A DNA stretch of 64,000 bases from NCBI RefSeq assembly GCF_007362775.1, contig NZ_CP041692.1, forward strand, positions 1,674,001-1,738,000, in the 5' to 3' direction. Shown piece by piece: positions 38,158-48,570 of this stretch (its first letter is position 1; every line of letters begins with the position of its first letter). Origin of the DNA: Microlunatus elymi (GTDB taxonomy: Bacteria > Actinomycetota > Actinomycetes > Propionibacteriales > Propionibacteriaceae). The notes under the pieces were generated by a model. The model saw only the letters and a list, made by a program, of their open reading frames with translations. It had not been told where the DNA came from and did not search any database. The translations under genes were made by a program, and so were the position numbers.

Positions 38158-39618
38158 CTAGCGCAGTGCGAGCGAGCGGCTGATGATGCCGTTCAGATCG
38201 GTCTGATCGATCAGGCCGACCACATTGCCTGCTTCGGGCCCGTACGCGGCCACCCGCAGCTGGGTGCCGGTGTGCTGTTGACTGCCGCCGGCCTCGGCGG
38301 TGTTGTAGGAGACAACCATCTCCGAGCCCTCGCGGGTCTTCAGCTTGGTGGTCAGCCCAGGGGTGTTGCCGTCCACGATCTGGCTGGTGTGGGCGTGGTC
38401 TGCGGTGACGATCACCAGCGTGTGGCCGTCCTTCTCGGCGAACTGCAACGCCTTCTGCACGGCCAGGTCGAGTTGTTCGGTCTCACCGATCTGCCCGCAC
38501 GCGTTGGCGGCGTGGTCCTGCTTGTCGATCGAGGCGCTCTCCACCTGCAGGAAGAAGCCGTTCTTCTTGCCGGCCTTGTTGCCGGACAGCAGGTTGATCG
38601 CCTTGTTGGTCATCGCCGGCAGCGCCGGCACCTGGGCGAAGTCGGGGTTGCGGGTGCAGGTCTGGGCTGCCTCGAGCGCGCCGCCGTGGGTGGCCGTGGA
38701 CGGGGCGAACTTGACCGGCATGTTGCCCGGCGCCATCACCGCCAGCAGCGGCCGGTCCTGATCGGCGCTGCGTACGCCGGCCAGTGACTCCTTGTCGGTG
38801 ACGTAGTTGTAGCCGCGTCGCTTGGCCTGCGCGGCCAAAGTCTGACCCTTCCACTTGCCGGCCTTGGCGACCTCGTCGAAGGTGGCCGAGCCGCCGCCGA
38901 TGGTGACGTCGGGCCGGGTCTTCAGCAGTTGTTCGGTGATCGAGCCGGAGCCGCCGTTCTCCAACGCGTCCTCGGGGCAGGTCTTGCTGGTCGCCTCGGG
39001 TCCGTAGCAGGAGCGGGAGCTGACGTGCGCAACCTGGACCGCCGGGGTGGCGTCCTGGATCTCGGAGGTGGTGACGTCGCCGGTGGCGAAGCCCTTCTTC
39101 TTGGCCAGCTCCAGCAACGTCTTGTGCGACTTGCCGAACCGGTCGACGCTGATCGCCCCGTCGTAGCTCTTGGTGCCGGTGGCCCAGGCGGTGCCGGTGG
39201 CGGCCGAGTCCGGGGTGTAGTCCGGCAGGCCGGTGTCCTTGTTCACGCTGTAGTGGGTCATCTGGCCGGTCAGCGGCAGCGCGTCGATGCCCTTGAAGGC
39301 ACCGCCGGCGCCCTCAAGGTAGTTGCGAGCGACGGTGATCTCCGAGTCGCCCATTCCGTCGCCGATGAACAAGATCACGTTGCGGACCTTGCCGGACTTC
39401 AGCGAGTTGCGGATGAGCTGGGTCTGGTCGCCGTCCAGGCGGGCGGCGCCGCCGGGCTTGTCGACCTTGCCCTGGGCGACCCGGTTCAGCAGCGGCAGCG
39501 AACCGCCGGTCGCCGAGGCGACGGAGGCGCCGAGCGAGCAGGCCAGCGCCAGCGCGCCGACGGCTGCGATCCGACGACGTACGGTCCGCCTGCGGGCGGA
39601 TTCGGAAGTTGTGGACAT
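38158..39618 (-). CDS. phoA: Secreted alkaline phosphatase, PhoA family
   Basis: 486 residues. The Arg-rich N-terminus (residues 9-16) plus a hydrophobic core to ASVASA is a Sec or Tat export signal. [10 protein letters not shown] holds a metal Asp and [12 protein letters not shown] the nucleophilic Ser. [22 protein letters not shown] and QHTG carry the remaining zinc and magnesium ligands. It hydrolyses phosphomonoesters outside the cell. Upstream there are four 11-bp-spaced direct repeats resembling a PHO box and a 19-bp palindrome, so phosphate-starvation control is plausible. Confidence 0.92.
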   Translation of the reverse strand: MSTTSESARRRTVRRRIAAVGALALACSLGASVASATGGSLPLLNRVAQGKVDKPGGAARLDGDQTQLIRNSLKSGKVRNVILFIGDGMGDSEITVARNYLEGAGGAFKGIDALPLTGQMTHYSVNKDTGLPDYTPDSAATGTAWATGTKSYDGAISVDRFGKSHKTLLELAKKKGFATGDVTTSEIQDATPAVQVAHVSSRSCYGPEATSKTCPEDALENGGSGSITEQLLKTRPDVTIGGGSATFDEVAKAGKWKGQTLAAQAKRRGYNYVTDKESLAGVRSADQDRPLLAVMAPGNMPVKFAPSTATHGGALEAAQTCTRNPDFAQVPALPAMTNKAINLLSGNKAGKKNGFFLQVESASIDKQDHAANACGQIGETEQLDLAVQKALQFAEKDGHTLVIVTADHAHTSQIVDGNTPGLTTKLKTREGSEMVVSYNTAEAGGSQQHTGTQLRVAAYGPEAGNVVGLIDQTDLNGIISRSLALR

Positions 39619-39650
39619 GTAGCGATTTCCCCTTTGATCATGACGGTGGG

Positions 39651-39669
39651 AACGGTCGGTCCGACCGTT
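39651..39669. promoter_or_regulatory. Perfect palindrome upstream of phoA
   Basis: AACGGTCGG and CCGACCGTT flank a single T, 33 bp before the phoA start. It could be an operator or a leader hairpin. Confidence 0.45.
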
Positions 39670-39678
39670 TCGCCACCA

Positions 39679-39717
39679 GGTGGATCCGGGGTGACGCTTG
39701 GGCAGCGGGGGCGTGAA
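39679..39717 (-). promoter_or_regulatory. PHO-box-like direct repeats upstream of phoA
   Basis: On the coding strand TTCACG, GCTGCC, GTCACC and TCCACC start exactly 11 bp apart (39717 down to 39679). Actinobacterial PhoP boxes are direct repeats of about 11 bp with a GTTCACC-like core. Three of the four units fit well, the second poorly. Confidence 0.45.
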
Positions 39718-39754
39718 TGCTGCGGAACCGATTCGGAGTCCGGTCTCCCGGACT

Positions 39755-39836
39755 CGCGAACACGATCACCCGCTGATGGAGGCCGCAGGGCCGATTTCGG
39801 GCCGGACGGGCGAATGCGCGGGCGATCGTGTTCGCG
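39755..39836. repeat. Long inverted repeat after the FUSC gene (family D)
   Basis: CGCGAACACGATCACCCGC (39755-39773) pairs with GCGGGCGATCGTGTTCGCG (39818-39836), 18 of 19. The 44-nt loop contains GGCC-rich inner pairing. It starts 14 bp beyond the FUSC stop and probably acts as its terminator. Confidence 0.75.
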
Positions 39837-39849
39837 GCCGGCCGAAGGG

Positions 39850-42240
39850 CTACCGATCTGCGGCGTCGCCGGCCGGCTGATCGCCGGTGTCGGTGTCCAG
39901 ACCCTGGACCTGCATCCGGACCGAGGTGGCCAGCGAGGCGAGGGCGCCGTCGATCAACTCCAGATCCCGCAGCGCCAGTTGCCGCGGCGTGGTGACGTCC
40001 TGATCGTCGAGCTCGCCGGCGACCCGGTCGAACAGCGATGCCGAACGCAGGTACACCCGTTGCTCGAAGTCGCGATGCTGCAGCGCCTCGCTGATCTCAC
40101 CGCCCGAGGTCGCGAGCAGCCGGGTGGCGGTGCCGAGGTGATCGCCGATCTCGTCCGGCAGCGGGGTGCTCAGCGCGGTGTCCAGGACCAGGTTGCGGGC
40201 GTAGTAGCGAGACGCGGTGGCGGCGTACCAGAACTGGGCCCGCAGCCCCGCCCCCGCGGCACCGGGCAGCCGGACCCGGGTCGGTGAGGTGGCGGACTCC
40301 AGAGCCTGGTAGGCGACGTCGAGCCGGCGCGCTGCTGCCCGCAGTTCCTGATCATCACCGGCCGTACGGAGTCGCTGCACGGCAAGATCAACAACCTCCA
40401 GCAGCGCCTCCAGCTGGCCGCGGGTGGCGACGGCGACGACCTGCCGGGTCCGTACCGGTAGCACGAACGCGACGGTGAGCGCCGCGATGCTGGCGCCGAC
40501 CGCGGTCTCGGCCAGCCGCAGCAACAGCAATCCGGTGGAGAATTCGTGCAGCTGGACGTAGAGCTGCGACAGCATCACCGTGATGCCGGTGACCATGAAC
40601 GCATAGCTGACCCGCAGCAGATAGACGCCGAAGAACAACGACAGCAGGATCACCACGATGGAGACCGCGGTGTTGTTGCCGATCACGTGGGCCAGCAGGA
40701 CACCGACGAATACGCCGATCACCGTACCCACCACCCGCAGCACGCCCTTGCGGATCTGTTCGGTGGCGTTGTGCGCGCCGAGGAAGGTGACGAAGGTGGC
40801 GATCACCGCCCAGTAGAACCGGGTCGGCGACACCACGCTGCCGATCACGATCGCGGCGGTGACCGAGACCACCAGCTGGATGGTGACTCGTTCGTACGGT
40901 TCCAGCCGGGCCCGGTCCAACCAGTTGGCGCCGCGTTCGGTGGAAGCGGTGGCGCTGACCTGCTGCGATCCCGGCAGCCACGGCCCGGACAGCTCGACGG
41001 CCGAGTCGAATGCGGCCGCATCGGGCAGGAAGTGCGGTTCCGGTTGATCATGAACCGACCTGGCCACCTCCGCATAACCGATCACCGAGGTGGTGAATCG
41101 GTGCAGCACGATCTGGGTGGTTCTGGACAGTCGGGTCTGCTGCTCCAGTTCCGCACGCCGGGCCGAGTCCTGCTGGCGGCCGGCGGCCTGCAGCCAGTGC
41201 CGGATCTCCGCCGCGGCCGCCTCGGCCCTGGCCTCGTCGTTGTCGCGGGCGGCCCGCAGCGCGTCGCGGATCCTGTCCAGCAGGTAGTCCGGCAGCTGGC
41301 TGGTCGACAGACGTTCGGCGAAGCGAGCGGTGTTGGTCAGCGTCAACTCGGCGTCGAACACCCGCTGATGCAGCGCGGCCGCGGTGGCACCCTTGGGCAG
41401 CGCCGCCGGGTCGGCGAGCTGGCCGTCGATCATCAGCGCGGTCTCGTTCAGCCGGATCAGCAGCCGATACAGCCGGCGGATCTTGCCCTGGTCGCCCGGG
41501 TCGTCGAGTAGGTCCAGGGCGGCCGCCGCGACCTGACTGGACCGGACCCGGAACGATCGCCGCATCCGCCGCAGCGCACTGCGTCGGCTGGGGTAGAAGA
41601 GGGTGAACTGGGAGATGATCGACACCGCGGAGCCGATGCAGACGATCAGCACCAGAGCGCCGATGTCGGCAATGCTGATCACCCGGGACAGGAAGAAGCC
41701 GAAGAAGTCGCCCATGAAGAGCAGCTGACCGGCGAAGAATCCGCGCGGCCCGAAGCGGCGCAGATAGCCGAAGGCGGCCAGCACCGCCACCATCGAGCCG
41801 ACCGCGATCAGGTGATGCGGCGCCAGCGCGAGTCCGAGCGACAGGCCGGCGAGCATCGGCACCGGCGCCAGCGCCAGCGCGCCGAGCACGCTCAGCGGGG
41901 TGGAGAACTGCGGTCCGATGAAGCTGGACACCATGCAGACCACCGCACCGCACATGATCGCCAACACGGTCGCCGCGTGATGCTGGGCGGCGATCGCGGC
42001 GGCCTGTTCTGCCGTCAGGTGTCCCGGCGGGACCGGGACCTGGAGGGCTCCGGTGAAGCGCACCAGCAGCCACTCGCACAGCATCGCGGCCGCGATCGAG
42101 GCGACCGCCTGGCCGGCCGTACGGAGCCGGTTGAGGCCGGGATCGGAAGCAAGGAAGCGTTCCCACCACTCGTACGGCAGCCGGGTCGCGCCGGCGGGCG
42201 GTGGCGGGGCCGGTGCGGCCGGTGCGATCCCCGCGCTCAC
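39850..42240 (-). CDS. FUSC family inner-membrane protein
   Basis: 796 residues. An N-terminal membrane block (about six helices between residues 40 and 215) is followed by a long helical cytoplasmic region, and a second membrane block (about residues 445-595, VTIQLVVSVTAAIVIGSVVS, GTVIGVFVGVLLAHVIGN) with the FUSC domain, then a helical tail. This two-block plan matches YccS/YhfK and aromatic-acid-efflux-like proteins. Substrate unknown. GTG start. Confidence 0.85.
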   Translation of the reverse strand: MSAGIAPAAPAPPPPAGATRLPYEWWERFLASDPGLNRLRTAGQAVASIAAAMLCEWLLVRFTGALQVPVPPGHLTAEQAAAIAAQHHAATVLAIMCGAVVCMVSSFIGPQFSTPLSVLGALALAPVPMLAGLSLGLALAPHHLIAVGSMVAVLAAFGYLRRFGPRGFFAGQLLFMGDFFGFFLSRVISIADIGALVLIVCIGSAVSIISQFTLFYPSRRSALRRMRRSFRVRSSQVAAAALDLLDDPGDQGKIRRLYRLLIRLNETALMIDGQLADPAALPKGATAAALHQRVFDAELTLTNTARFAERLSTSQLPDYLLDRIRDALRAARDNDEARAEAAAAEIRHWLQAAGRQQDSARRAELEQQTRLSRTTQIVLHRFTTSVIGYAEVARSVHDQPEPHFLPDAAAFDSAVELSGPWLPGSQQVSATASTERGANWLDRARLEPYERVTIQLVVSVTAAIVIGSVVSPTRFYWAVIATFVTFLGAHNATEQIRKGVLRVVGTVIGVFVGVLLAHVIGNNTAVSIVVILLSLFFGVYLLRVSYAFMVTGITVMLSQLYVQLHEFSTGLLLLRLAETAVGASIAALTVAFVLPVRTRQVVAVATRGQLEALLEVVDLAVQRLRTAGDDQELRAAARRLDVAYQALESATSPTRVRLPGAAGAGLRAQFWYAATASRYYARNLVLDTALSTPLPDEIGDHLGTATRLLATSGGEISEALQHRDFEQRVYLRSASLFDRVAGELDDQDVTTPRQLALRDLELIDGALASLATSVRMQVQGLDTDTGDQPAGDAADR

Positions 42241-42332
42241 GCCGGCCGAGGGTGACTGTCGAGACCGGATGTCGCCATAGCCCGCACCCTAGCCCCGGTC
42301 GGCTGTCGGGCTGCTCAGCAGCTCGCCGCTGG

Positions 42333-44045
42333 TCAGAAGGTGGCGTGGACGACCTCACTGTGGCCCAACTCGCTCCCGTCGGCGTCCAGCGCGACCACCT
42401 GAAAGTACGGCCCGGTGCTGTTCACCACGATCGCGGATTCGAAGCCGGCTCGGGCCGCCTCGGCCTGCTTGCGCAGCGCGGATCGCTGCGACCCGGCCAG
42501 CACCCGCCAGCTCGCCACCTCGGTGGCGCCGTTCCAGCTGGCGTAGACGGTGACGCCGCGGGCCGCGTTGGTGCCGACGGTGGCGACCGGATCGTCGGTC
42601 GGCCGACCCTGCCAGTCGCCGGCCAGCGTCCGGTAACTCTGGACGTTGTCCGGCAGCTTGCCGTCCAGGGCGAGGGTGCCGGCGGCGTCGTACTGGCTGA
42701 AATAGGGCTCGGCACCCCAGCCGACCAGCCAGCAGGCGGCGGCGCCGTCGGCATCGGTCAGCTGTTGGAAGCTGCCCTGGCTGTCGGCCAGCAGCTTGGC
42801 CGGATGCGTCAACTCCTTGATCAACTTCACCGTCCTCGCCTTGCCGTTCAGTCCCAGCACCAACGCGCGGGACTGCGGTTCACGTTGCGGTGAGGAGCCG
42901 TTGTCGAAGATCATCAGGCGATCCGGAGCGGAAAGGGTTGCGTTGTGCTGGTAGAAGAATCGGGTGCCGGCGCCGTGCTGGAAGTCCGATTCCTTGCCGC
43001 CGAGTTGCCAGTTGATCTTGCCGGTGTCCTTGGCGATCGAGTAGACCGCGCAGGTGTTGCGGGACGAGATCAGCAACGTCCTCCGGTCGATCTCGAAGAT
43101 CGAATTCAGGTGGAAGTAGTCCAACGTGTCGGACGAGTTGGTGGTGGCGTGCTGATAACTGGCGCCGGGATCGACGTGATCAAGACTGTCCCAGCTGAAC
43201 AGGAGCTTGCCGGTGGCGATGTCGATCTCCTGTACGACGCCGCTGAGGATCTTGCCGTCGGCCAGCCCGCCGATGCTGCGCAGATCGGCCGTGGTGTTGC
43301 GGTAGGCGGTGATCAACGCGGTGTTGCGGTCGGTGATCAAGAACTCGTGCAGATCGGCTTCAAGATCATCTCCGGCCTTCACCTCGGCGATCTTGTGGTA
43401 GTCGCTGTCCATGATCACGCCCACTCCGCTGCCGTAGCCGGTTGCGACCGCGCCCTGCCACCAGGTCAGCACGCGCTTGCCGCGGTAACGCTGGACCCGG
43501 AAGTCCATCACCCGTTGATCATCGGAGTCCGAGGGGGAGAACCAGACCACGTGGCCGCCACGGTCGATGATCATCGGACCGGACTGGGAGGACGTGCTGC
43601 CCGCGGTGGTGTACTGCTTGGGCGCCAGGAAGAAGTACGGCGCTCCGCCGACCGGTCGTAGTTTGCCGCTCGTACGGGGACGAGTGATGGCGACCGCGGG
43701 CGGCGCCAGATCCGGCCGGGTGCGATAGCTGACGGCGTCGGCGGTCGTGGCGTCGGCGGCGTTGGAGGAGTCGCCGGTGGTCGCAGCATCGCTGGCGTTG
43801 CCGCCGCGGGATCCGATCCGAAAGCCGATCGAGCCCGCGGCCGCCAGCGCGGTTGCGCCACCGACGACGCCGCCGGTCAGCTCGAGCAATCGTCGCCGTG
43901 TGACTCGTCTGCCGTCGCTCCCAGGGGTCTGGGCATAGTCGGCGCCGGTCGGGACGGCGCTCCCGTTCGAGCGGGGGTCAGCGGCGGGAACGGGATCGGC
44001 AGGTTGCCGGCTGTCGGGTCGGTCGGTGTTGTCTTGCTCGGGCAC
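42333..44045 (-). CDS. Arylsulfotransferase (ASST)-like exported protein
   Basis: About 570 residues. A long polar N-terminus precedes a Tat signal near residues 46-75 ([14 protein letters not shown], then hydrophobic). The mature part is a beta-propeller ASST/aryl-sulfate-sulfotransferase-like domain with [59 protein letters not shown] and [19 protein letters not shown], the last with the family His. Sulfotransferase activity is not assured. GTG 44045 is the likely start, which leaves a 131-bp divergent spacer to murI. Confidence 0.78.
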   Translation of the reverse strand: MPEQDNTDRPDSRQPADPVPAADPRSNGSAVPTGADYAQTPGSDGRRVTRRRLLELTGGVVGGATALAAAGSIGFRIGSRGGNASDAATTGDSSNAADATTADAVSYRTRPDLAPPAVAITRPRTSGKLRPVGGAPYFFLAPKQYTTAGSTSSQSGPMIIDRGGHVVWFSPSDSDDQRVMDFRVQRYRGKRVLTWWQGAVATGYGSGVGVIMDSDYHKIAEVKAGDDLEADLHEFLITDRNTALITAYRNTTADLRSIGGLADGKILSGVVQEIDIATGKLLFSWDSLDHVDPGASYQHATTNSSDTLDYFHLNSIFEIDRRTLLISSRNTCAVYSIAKDTGKINWQLGGKESDFQHGAGTRFFYQHNATLSAPDRLMIFDNGSSPQREPQSRALVLGLNGKARTVKLIKELTHPAKLLADSQGSFQQLTDADGAAACWLVGWGAEPYFSQYDAAGTLALDGKLPDNVQSYRTLAGDWQGRPTDDPVATVGTNAARGVTVYASWNGATEVASWRVLAGSQRSALRKQAEAARAGFESAIVVNSTGPYFQVVALDADGSELGHSEVVHATF

Positions 44046-44176
44046 GTAGAAGGAGCGTGCCGGAGCACTCTGTGCGCGCGATGTGCACCGGCTGGGCCGC
44101 GGGCGTGAGTCGAAGCGAGGGTGTTCGGGCGCTGGTTTCTCGGGACTGTGGCCGGTCCCCGTTAAGCTCACCGAAC

Positions 44177-45010
44177 GTGACTGCCACTTCCGACCAGACG
44201 GCGACAGACGGCCCGATCGGCATCTTCGACTCCGGGTTCGGCGGGCTGACGGTGGCCAGAGCGGTGATGGACCAGTTGCCGAACGAGGACCTGATCTATC
44301 TGGGCGACACCGCCCGTGCCCCGTACGGGGACCAGGCGATCGCCGATGTCCGCGAGTTCACCTTGGAGTGCCTGGATCATCTGGTCTCGCTCGGGGTGAA
44401 GGCGTTGGTGATCGCGTGCAACGCGGGCAGCGCCGCCACCCTGCGTGACGCCCGGGAGCGCTATCGGGTGCCGGTGATCGAGGTGGTGCTGCCGGCAGCC
44501 CGGCGGGCCGCGGCGGCCACCCGCAACGGCCGGGTCGGGGTGATCTGTACCGAGGTGACCAAGACGTCGATGGCCTACGACGACGCGCTGGCGGTGGCCG
44601 CCGGGGTCAAGGTGTTCACCGCCGCATGTCCGAAGTTCGTCCCGTTCGTGGAGGCCGGAGTCACCGGCGGCCCGGACCTGCTGGCCGCGGCCGAGGATTA
44701 TCTGACCCCGCTGCAGGCGGCCGAGATCGACACCCTGATCCTGGGCTGTACGCACTATCCGTTGTTGACCGGTGCGCTGTCGATGGTGCTCGGCGACGGC
44801 GTCACCCTGGTGTCCAGTGCGGACGAGTGTGCCAAGGAGTTGTACGCGGTGTTGGCGAAGGCGGCCCTGGCCCACGACGCGCCGCGGCCGGCGAGCCGGC
44901 GCTTCCTGACCACCGGCGATCCGCAGTCGTTCTCGGATCTGGGGCGGAGGTTGGTGCCCGATCTGATCACCGATGTCGATCAGTTCTCCGGCGGCCTGTC
45001 ATGGAGTTGA
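44177..45010 (+). CDS. murI: Glutamate racemase
   Basis: Supplies D-glutamate for peptidoglycan. 277 residues. [20 protein letters not shown] is the conserved N-terminus, [15 protein letters not shown] and [14 protein letters not shown] carry the two catalytic Cys residues. GTG at 44177 fits the family start; upstream frame is non-family. It overlaps the next gene by 10 bp, as expected for the murI-Rv1339-type operon in actinobacteria. Confidence 0.95.
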   Translation: MTATSDQTATDGPIGIFDSGFGGLTVARAVMDQLPNEDLIYLGDTARAPYGDQAIADVREFTLECLDHLVSLGVKALVIACNAGSAATLRDARERYRVPVIEVVLPAARRAAAATRNGRVGVICTEVTKTSMAYDDALAVAAGVKVFTAACPKFVPFVEAGVTGGPDLLAAAEDYLTPLQAAEIDTLILGCTHYPLLTGALSMVLGDGVTLVSSADECAKELYAVLAKAALAHDAPRPASRRFLTTGDPQSFSDLGRRLVPDLITDVDQFSGGLSWS

Positions 45011-45771
45011 CGATCGTCGGCTGCAGCGGATCGTTGAGCGGCCCGCGGTCCCCGGCCAGCAGCTATTTGATCACCGCGCCGTATCGGGGCAGCACCTTCC
45101 GGCTGGTTGTTGATCTTGGTGCCGGTTCGCTGGGTTCGCTGTACGGGTTGATCAACCCGGCCGAGGTCGATGCGATCGCGATCAGTCACCTGCATCCCGA
45201 TCACTGCATCGACCTGTGTGCCTTCCACGTGGCTTCCCGATATGCGCCGGACGGGCCGTGGAAGCCGGTCGATCTGTACGGTCCGCCGGGCACGCCCCAG
45301 CGGATCAGCCGGGCCTACGATCCGAGTGCCGACAGCGCCGAACCGGAGGACCTGACCTCGACTTTTTCCTTCCAGGCTTGGCAATCCGTCCAGCAGATCG
45401 GGCCGTTCACGATCAACACCGCGGTGATGGCGCACCCCGTGCCGACGTACGGGATGCGGATCGCCACCGACGATGCGGTGTTGGCCTACTCCGCCGACAC
45501 CGGGCCGTCCAGCGCGCTGCTCGAGCTGGCCCGCGACGCCGACCTGTTGCTGTGCGAGTCGGCGTTCGTCGGCGACGACAATCCGGCGGACCTTCATCTG
45601 ACCGGACGGCAGGCGGCCGAGCATGCCAGCGCTGCCGGCGTCGGAAAGTTGATGATCACTCACGTCCCGCCGTGGCATCGGCCCGAGACCGTGTTGGCCG
45701 AGGCACGACCGTACTTCGACGGCCCTGTTGATCTTGCTCGGCGAGGAGTGACCGTGAGTGTCGCCGGATGA
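45001..45771 (+). CDS. Metallo-beta-lactamase-fold phosphodiesterase, Rv1339/CpdA-like
   Basis: 256 residues. [20 protein letters not shown] then [11 protein letters not shown] provides the HxHxDH zinc site; [22 protein letters not shown] and a late THVPPWH complete the metal ligands. The M. tuberculosis homologue Rv1339 has been reported as an atypical cAMP phosphodiesterase; the same role here is inference. It overlaps both murI upstream (10 bp) and the next gene (ATGA), so the three are translationally coupled. Confidence 0.85.
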   Translation: MELTIVGCSGSLSGPRSPASSYLITAPYRGSTFRLVVDLGAGSLGSLYGLINPAEVDAIAISHLHPDHCIDLCAFHVASRYAPDGPWKPVDLYGPPGTPQRISRAYDPSADSAEPEDLTSTFSFQAWQSVQQIGPFTINTAVMAHPVPTYGMRIATDDAVLAYSADTGPSSALLELARDADLLLCESAFVGDDNPADLHLTGRQAAEHASAAGVGKLMITHVPPWHRPETVLAEARPYFDGPVDLARRGVTVSVAG

Positions 45772-46628
45772 CCCAGCGCAAACCGTACGCGTTGATCATC
45801 GGCTGGGACGGCGTCCGTCACGATCGGCTGTCGGCGTTGGAGTTGCCTGCTCTGCAAGCAGTTGCCGACACCGGTTTTCTGCAGGGCACCACGATGCCCG
45901 AGGAAAGTCAGGCGAAGACCTCGACCGCTCCCGGCTGGTCCACCAACCTGACCGGGGTCTGGCCGACCAAGCACGGCATCACCGACAACGAGCCGATGCC
46001 CAACAACTTCGGGTTGTATCCCCATCTGCTGCAGCGATTCCTCGACGCCAAGCCCGACGGGAACACGCTGGCTTGCGTCTGTGCCGCGATGCTCGGTTCG
46101 ACGAAGGGGCCGGGCCCGATTCTGGCCGGTGGGGTGTCGACGCTGATCTTCCACGACGTGCGGACCCATCCGCTCGGTCCGCTCGGTCGCGACCCACTGG
46201 TGTTCGAGGACGCGCGTCGGCAACTGGCGGAGAGGGACTACGACCTGTCCTTCGTCTACTTCGCCGGCACGGACAAGACAGCCCATCTGAGTGGGACGCT
46301 CGGCAAGGACTACCGGGACGCGATCGTCCAGGAGGACCGCTGGACCGGCGAGTTGATCAACACGATCCGGCAACGTCCGAACTTCGCCGAGGAGGACTGG
46401 TTGGTGGTGATCACCACCGATCACGGTCACTGGGACGAGGGCGGTCACGGCGGCAACAGCTGGCAGGAACGCCAGTCCTTCATCGCCATGGCCCGGCTCG
46501 ACGGCGACCTCGGCTTCGTACCGTCCGAGCAACTGGCCAACGTTGATCTTGCGCCCACGGTCCTCACCCACCTCGGCGTGAAGGTGCTCCCGGACTGGGA
46601 TCTGGACGGCGCCCCGCTGCAGCGGTAG
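45768..46628 (+). CDS. Alkaline phosphatase superfamily (phosphodiesterase/nucleotide pyrophosphatase-like) protein
   Basis: 286 residues. YALIIGWDGVRHDRLSALEL has the first metal Asp, STAPGWSTNLTGVWPTKHG the nucleophile Thr/Ser region, FVYFAGTDKTAHLSG and VVITTDHGHWDEGGHGG the remaining Asp/His metal ligands. No signal peptide, so it is cytoplasmic. Substrate unknown: a phosphodiester or a phospho-lipid headgroup by family. Its start overlaps the phosphodiesterase stop (ATGA). Confidence 0.83.
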   Translation: MTQRKPYALIIGWDGVRHDRLSALELPALQAVADTGFLQGTTMPEESQAKTSTAPGWSTNLTGVWPTKHGITDNEPMPNNFGLYPHLLQRFLDAKPDGNTLACVCAAMLGSTKGPGPILAGGVSTLIFHDVRTHPLGPLGRDPLVFEDARRQLAERDYDLSFVYFAGTDKTAHLSGTLGKDYRDAIVQEDRWTGELINTIRQRPNFAEEDWLVVITTDHGHWDEGGHGGNSWQERQSFIAMARLDGDLGFVPSEQLANVDLAPTVLTHLGVKVLPDWDLDGAPLQR

Positions 46629-46631
46629 CGG

Positions 46632-46718
46632 TCAGTTCATCACCGGGACGGCGCCACCGCCCAGCATCGTCAAGATGATCATCAGCGACGCAGCCAGGGT
46701 CGCGATCAGTCCCGCCAT
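46632..46718 (-). CDS. Possible 28-residue membrane peptide
   Basis: MAGLIATLAASLMIILTMLG followed by a short GGGAVPVMN-type tail forms a single hydrophobic helix, with GGAG four bases before the ATG at 46718. It lies convergent with the upstream operon and after the PHP gene terminator. Plausible but unproven small protein. Confidence 0.35.
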   Translation of the reverse strand: MAGLIATLAASLMIILTMLGGGAVPVMN

Positions 46719-46829
46719 TCGTCTCCACACGGTCACGACGCTAAGCCGCACCGGCCTCGTACCGGATCCGACCAGGGTCCGAAGTCAACGCGACCGCAGT
46801 CGCAGACCCACCAGGACGGCCCGAACGAC

Positions 46830-46856
46830 GGCCGCGACCGTCTGAACGTCGCGGCC
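46830..46856 (-). terminator. Hairpin downstream of the PHP-domain gene
   Basis: GGCCGCGAC (46830-46838) pairs perfectly with GTCGCGGCC (46848-46856) across a 9-nt loop, 20 bp past the PHP gene stop on the minus strand. Confidence 0.6.
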
Positions 46857-46875
46857 ACCGTCCGTCAGCACCCGG

Positions 46876-48432
46876 TTAGTGTCGACGTCCCAGCCAGATC
46901 GGGTTCGTCAATGCCGCCATCGCACCGAAGCCGAAGGCCGGATTCATCGTCGTACCGCCCGACGAGCCGTCCGCCAGCGGATGGCGGACCTCGGCTCGGA
47001 CGAACGCGGCGATCTCCGGTTTGGTGACCCAGCTGACGGTCCCCGATCCACTGTCCGGTAGGGAACTCTGGAGCATCTGGCCCTCGTCGGTGAGCAGTCG
47101 TACGGTGCCGTTCGGCACTCCCGAGGCTTGGAGGGTGACGGTCACCTCCGTCCCGCTCGACACCTCCAACCGGTCACCGATCCCGGCGGTGCGGCGGCCG
47201 CCCGCTGCGGTGAAGCGCAGATCGACCGCGGACGACTCGGCGATCCAGGTGTGACCGGCCGCCATGCCGGCGAGGATCGACTCCCGGTTCAGATTGTCGG
47301 CCAGGACGACATTCTGTGGGAGGCCGATCACGTTGGACGGACCGTGGGCGTCGCTGTTGCCGACCGCGGGCAGCCACCGGTGCAGCCCGTCGGCGGCCTG
47401 GGTGAGCAGGTTGGCCCAGGTGGACACCGCTGCGTCGTCGTCCCAGCCCCACGGCCCGGTCCAGACCTCGGTGGCGTCCATGCCGTCGAAGCCGAACTTC
47501 CACTCGCACCCGATCCAGGGGCAGTACATGTGCGCGGCAATGCAGAGCCCACCGGCCAGGTGCACCTGCTTCTGGTATTCGTCGAGAACGTCGTCGCGGG
47601 AGCGGTAGCGCCAGTCGACGAACTGTTCCGGCTTGATTCCCGCCGCCACCCAGTGGCCGTTGCGGGTGGTCACCTCCTCGCCCAGGATGATCAGCAGATC
47701 GTCGGTGGCCAGTGGGCCCCACACACCGTGCGAGCTGGTGGTGTTGTGGTCTGCCGACACGATGAAATCGAGCTTGCCGGCCCGGGCCCGGGCAGCGACA
47801 TCCTCGGGCAGATTTGCACCGTCGGAATACACGGTGTGCAGGTGACAGTCGCCGCGGTACCAGGCACGGCCCCTGCCCTTGGCCCGGGTCGGGGGATAGT
47901 GCGGCACGAACGGCTCGCCTCGAGGCCCGTAGGTGAGCGTCACGGTGACCGAGTAGTCCATGCCCTGCGGCGCGACCTGGTAGGGGCCGAGCACCACGTT
48001 CCAGGTGCCTGCCGAGACCGGGCCGGGCAGGTATCCCGGCGTCGCCTCGGAATTGCTGATGGCGAATTCGGTACGGAAGCCGCCGGACCAGCCGCGGAAG
48101 CCGGCGCCACCCGCGGCCACGCCGTGGTTGTCGAAGATGCCGATGTCGCAGGAGTTGCCCGGCGTGCCCTTCGGCACGGTCGGCTTGGAGTAGCTGTACG
48201 AGACGGCGATCTCGGCGACGCCGCGGGGCACCTGGATCGGCAGGTAGACGAAGTCGGCCACACCCGGCTCGAAGTGCCCGGTGATGGTCCTGGTCTTCTT
48301 GCCGGTGTCGGCCTCGGCGAAGGCGACCGGCGCCAGCGTCATTGCGGCGCCGAGACCCGCGGCGGCCAGCAGCGCCCGGCGGGAGAGGTTGGTGGATGAC
48401 GGCTGAGCCGGATCATCAGGTGAGATTTTCAC
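46876..48432 (-). CDS. Tat-exported PHP-domain phosphoesterase-like protein (CehA/McbA family)
   Basis: 518 residues. A Tat signal at residues about 14-38 ([18 protein letters not shown]) is followed by a beta-rich N-terminal domain (to about residue 170) and a PHP catalytic domain: [18 protein letters not shown] with the first His pair, [38 protein letters not shown], and [14 protein letters not shown]. Expected to be a metal-dependent phosphoesterase or hydrolase acting outside the cytoplasm. GTG 48432. It interrupts the usual Rv1339-rph neighbourhood. Confidence 0.83.
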   Translation of the reverse strand: MKISPDDPAQPSSTNLSRRALLAAAGLGAAMTLAPVAFAEADTGKKTRTITGHFEPGVADFVYLPIQVPRGVAEIAVSYSYSKPTVPKGTPGNSCDIGIFDNHGVAAGGAGFRGWSGGFRTEFAISNSEATPGYLPGPVSAGTWNVVLGPYQVAPQGMDYSVTVTLTYGPRGEPFVPHYPPTRAKGRGRAWYRGDCHLHTVYSDGANLPEDVAARARAGKLDFIVSADHNTTSSHGVWGPLATDDLLIILGEEVTTRNGHWVAAGIKPEQFVDWRYRSRDDVLDEYQKQVHLAGGLCIAAHMYCPWIGCEWKFGFDGMDATEVWTGPWGWDDDAAVSTWANLLTQAADGLHRWLPAVGNSDAHGPSNVIGLPQNVVLADNLNRESILAGMAAGHTWIAESSAVDLRFTAAGGRRTAGIGDRLEVSSGTEVTVTLQASGVPNGTVRLLTDEGQMLQSSLPDSGSGTVSWVTKPEIAAFVRAEVRHPLADGSSGGTTMNPAFGFGAMAALTNPIWLGRRH

Positions 48433-48570
48433 AACGGCAATCTGTCGCAGCCGTCGACGGAGGTCAAGCCCCTCGCGGCCGAAGCTTTGATGACGCGGGA
48501 TGAACATCGTGGTCCACCGGGCGACCTGCCGACCGGGTCGATGTCGGTGGCACTGGTTAGGGTGATCGAC

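Noticed and set aside
36876-44045. Genomic island between cysM and murI
   Set aside because: No integrase, no attachment duplication and no visible change in base composition; treated as ordinary gene insertion.
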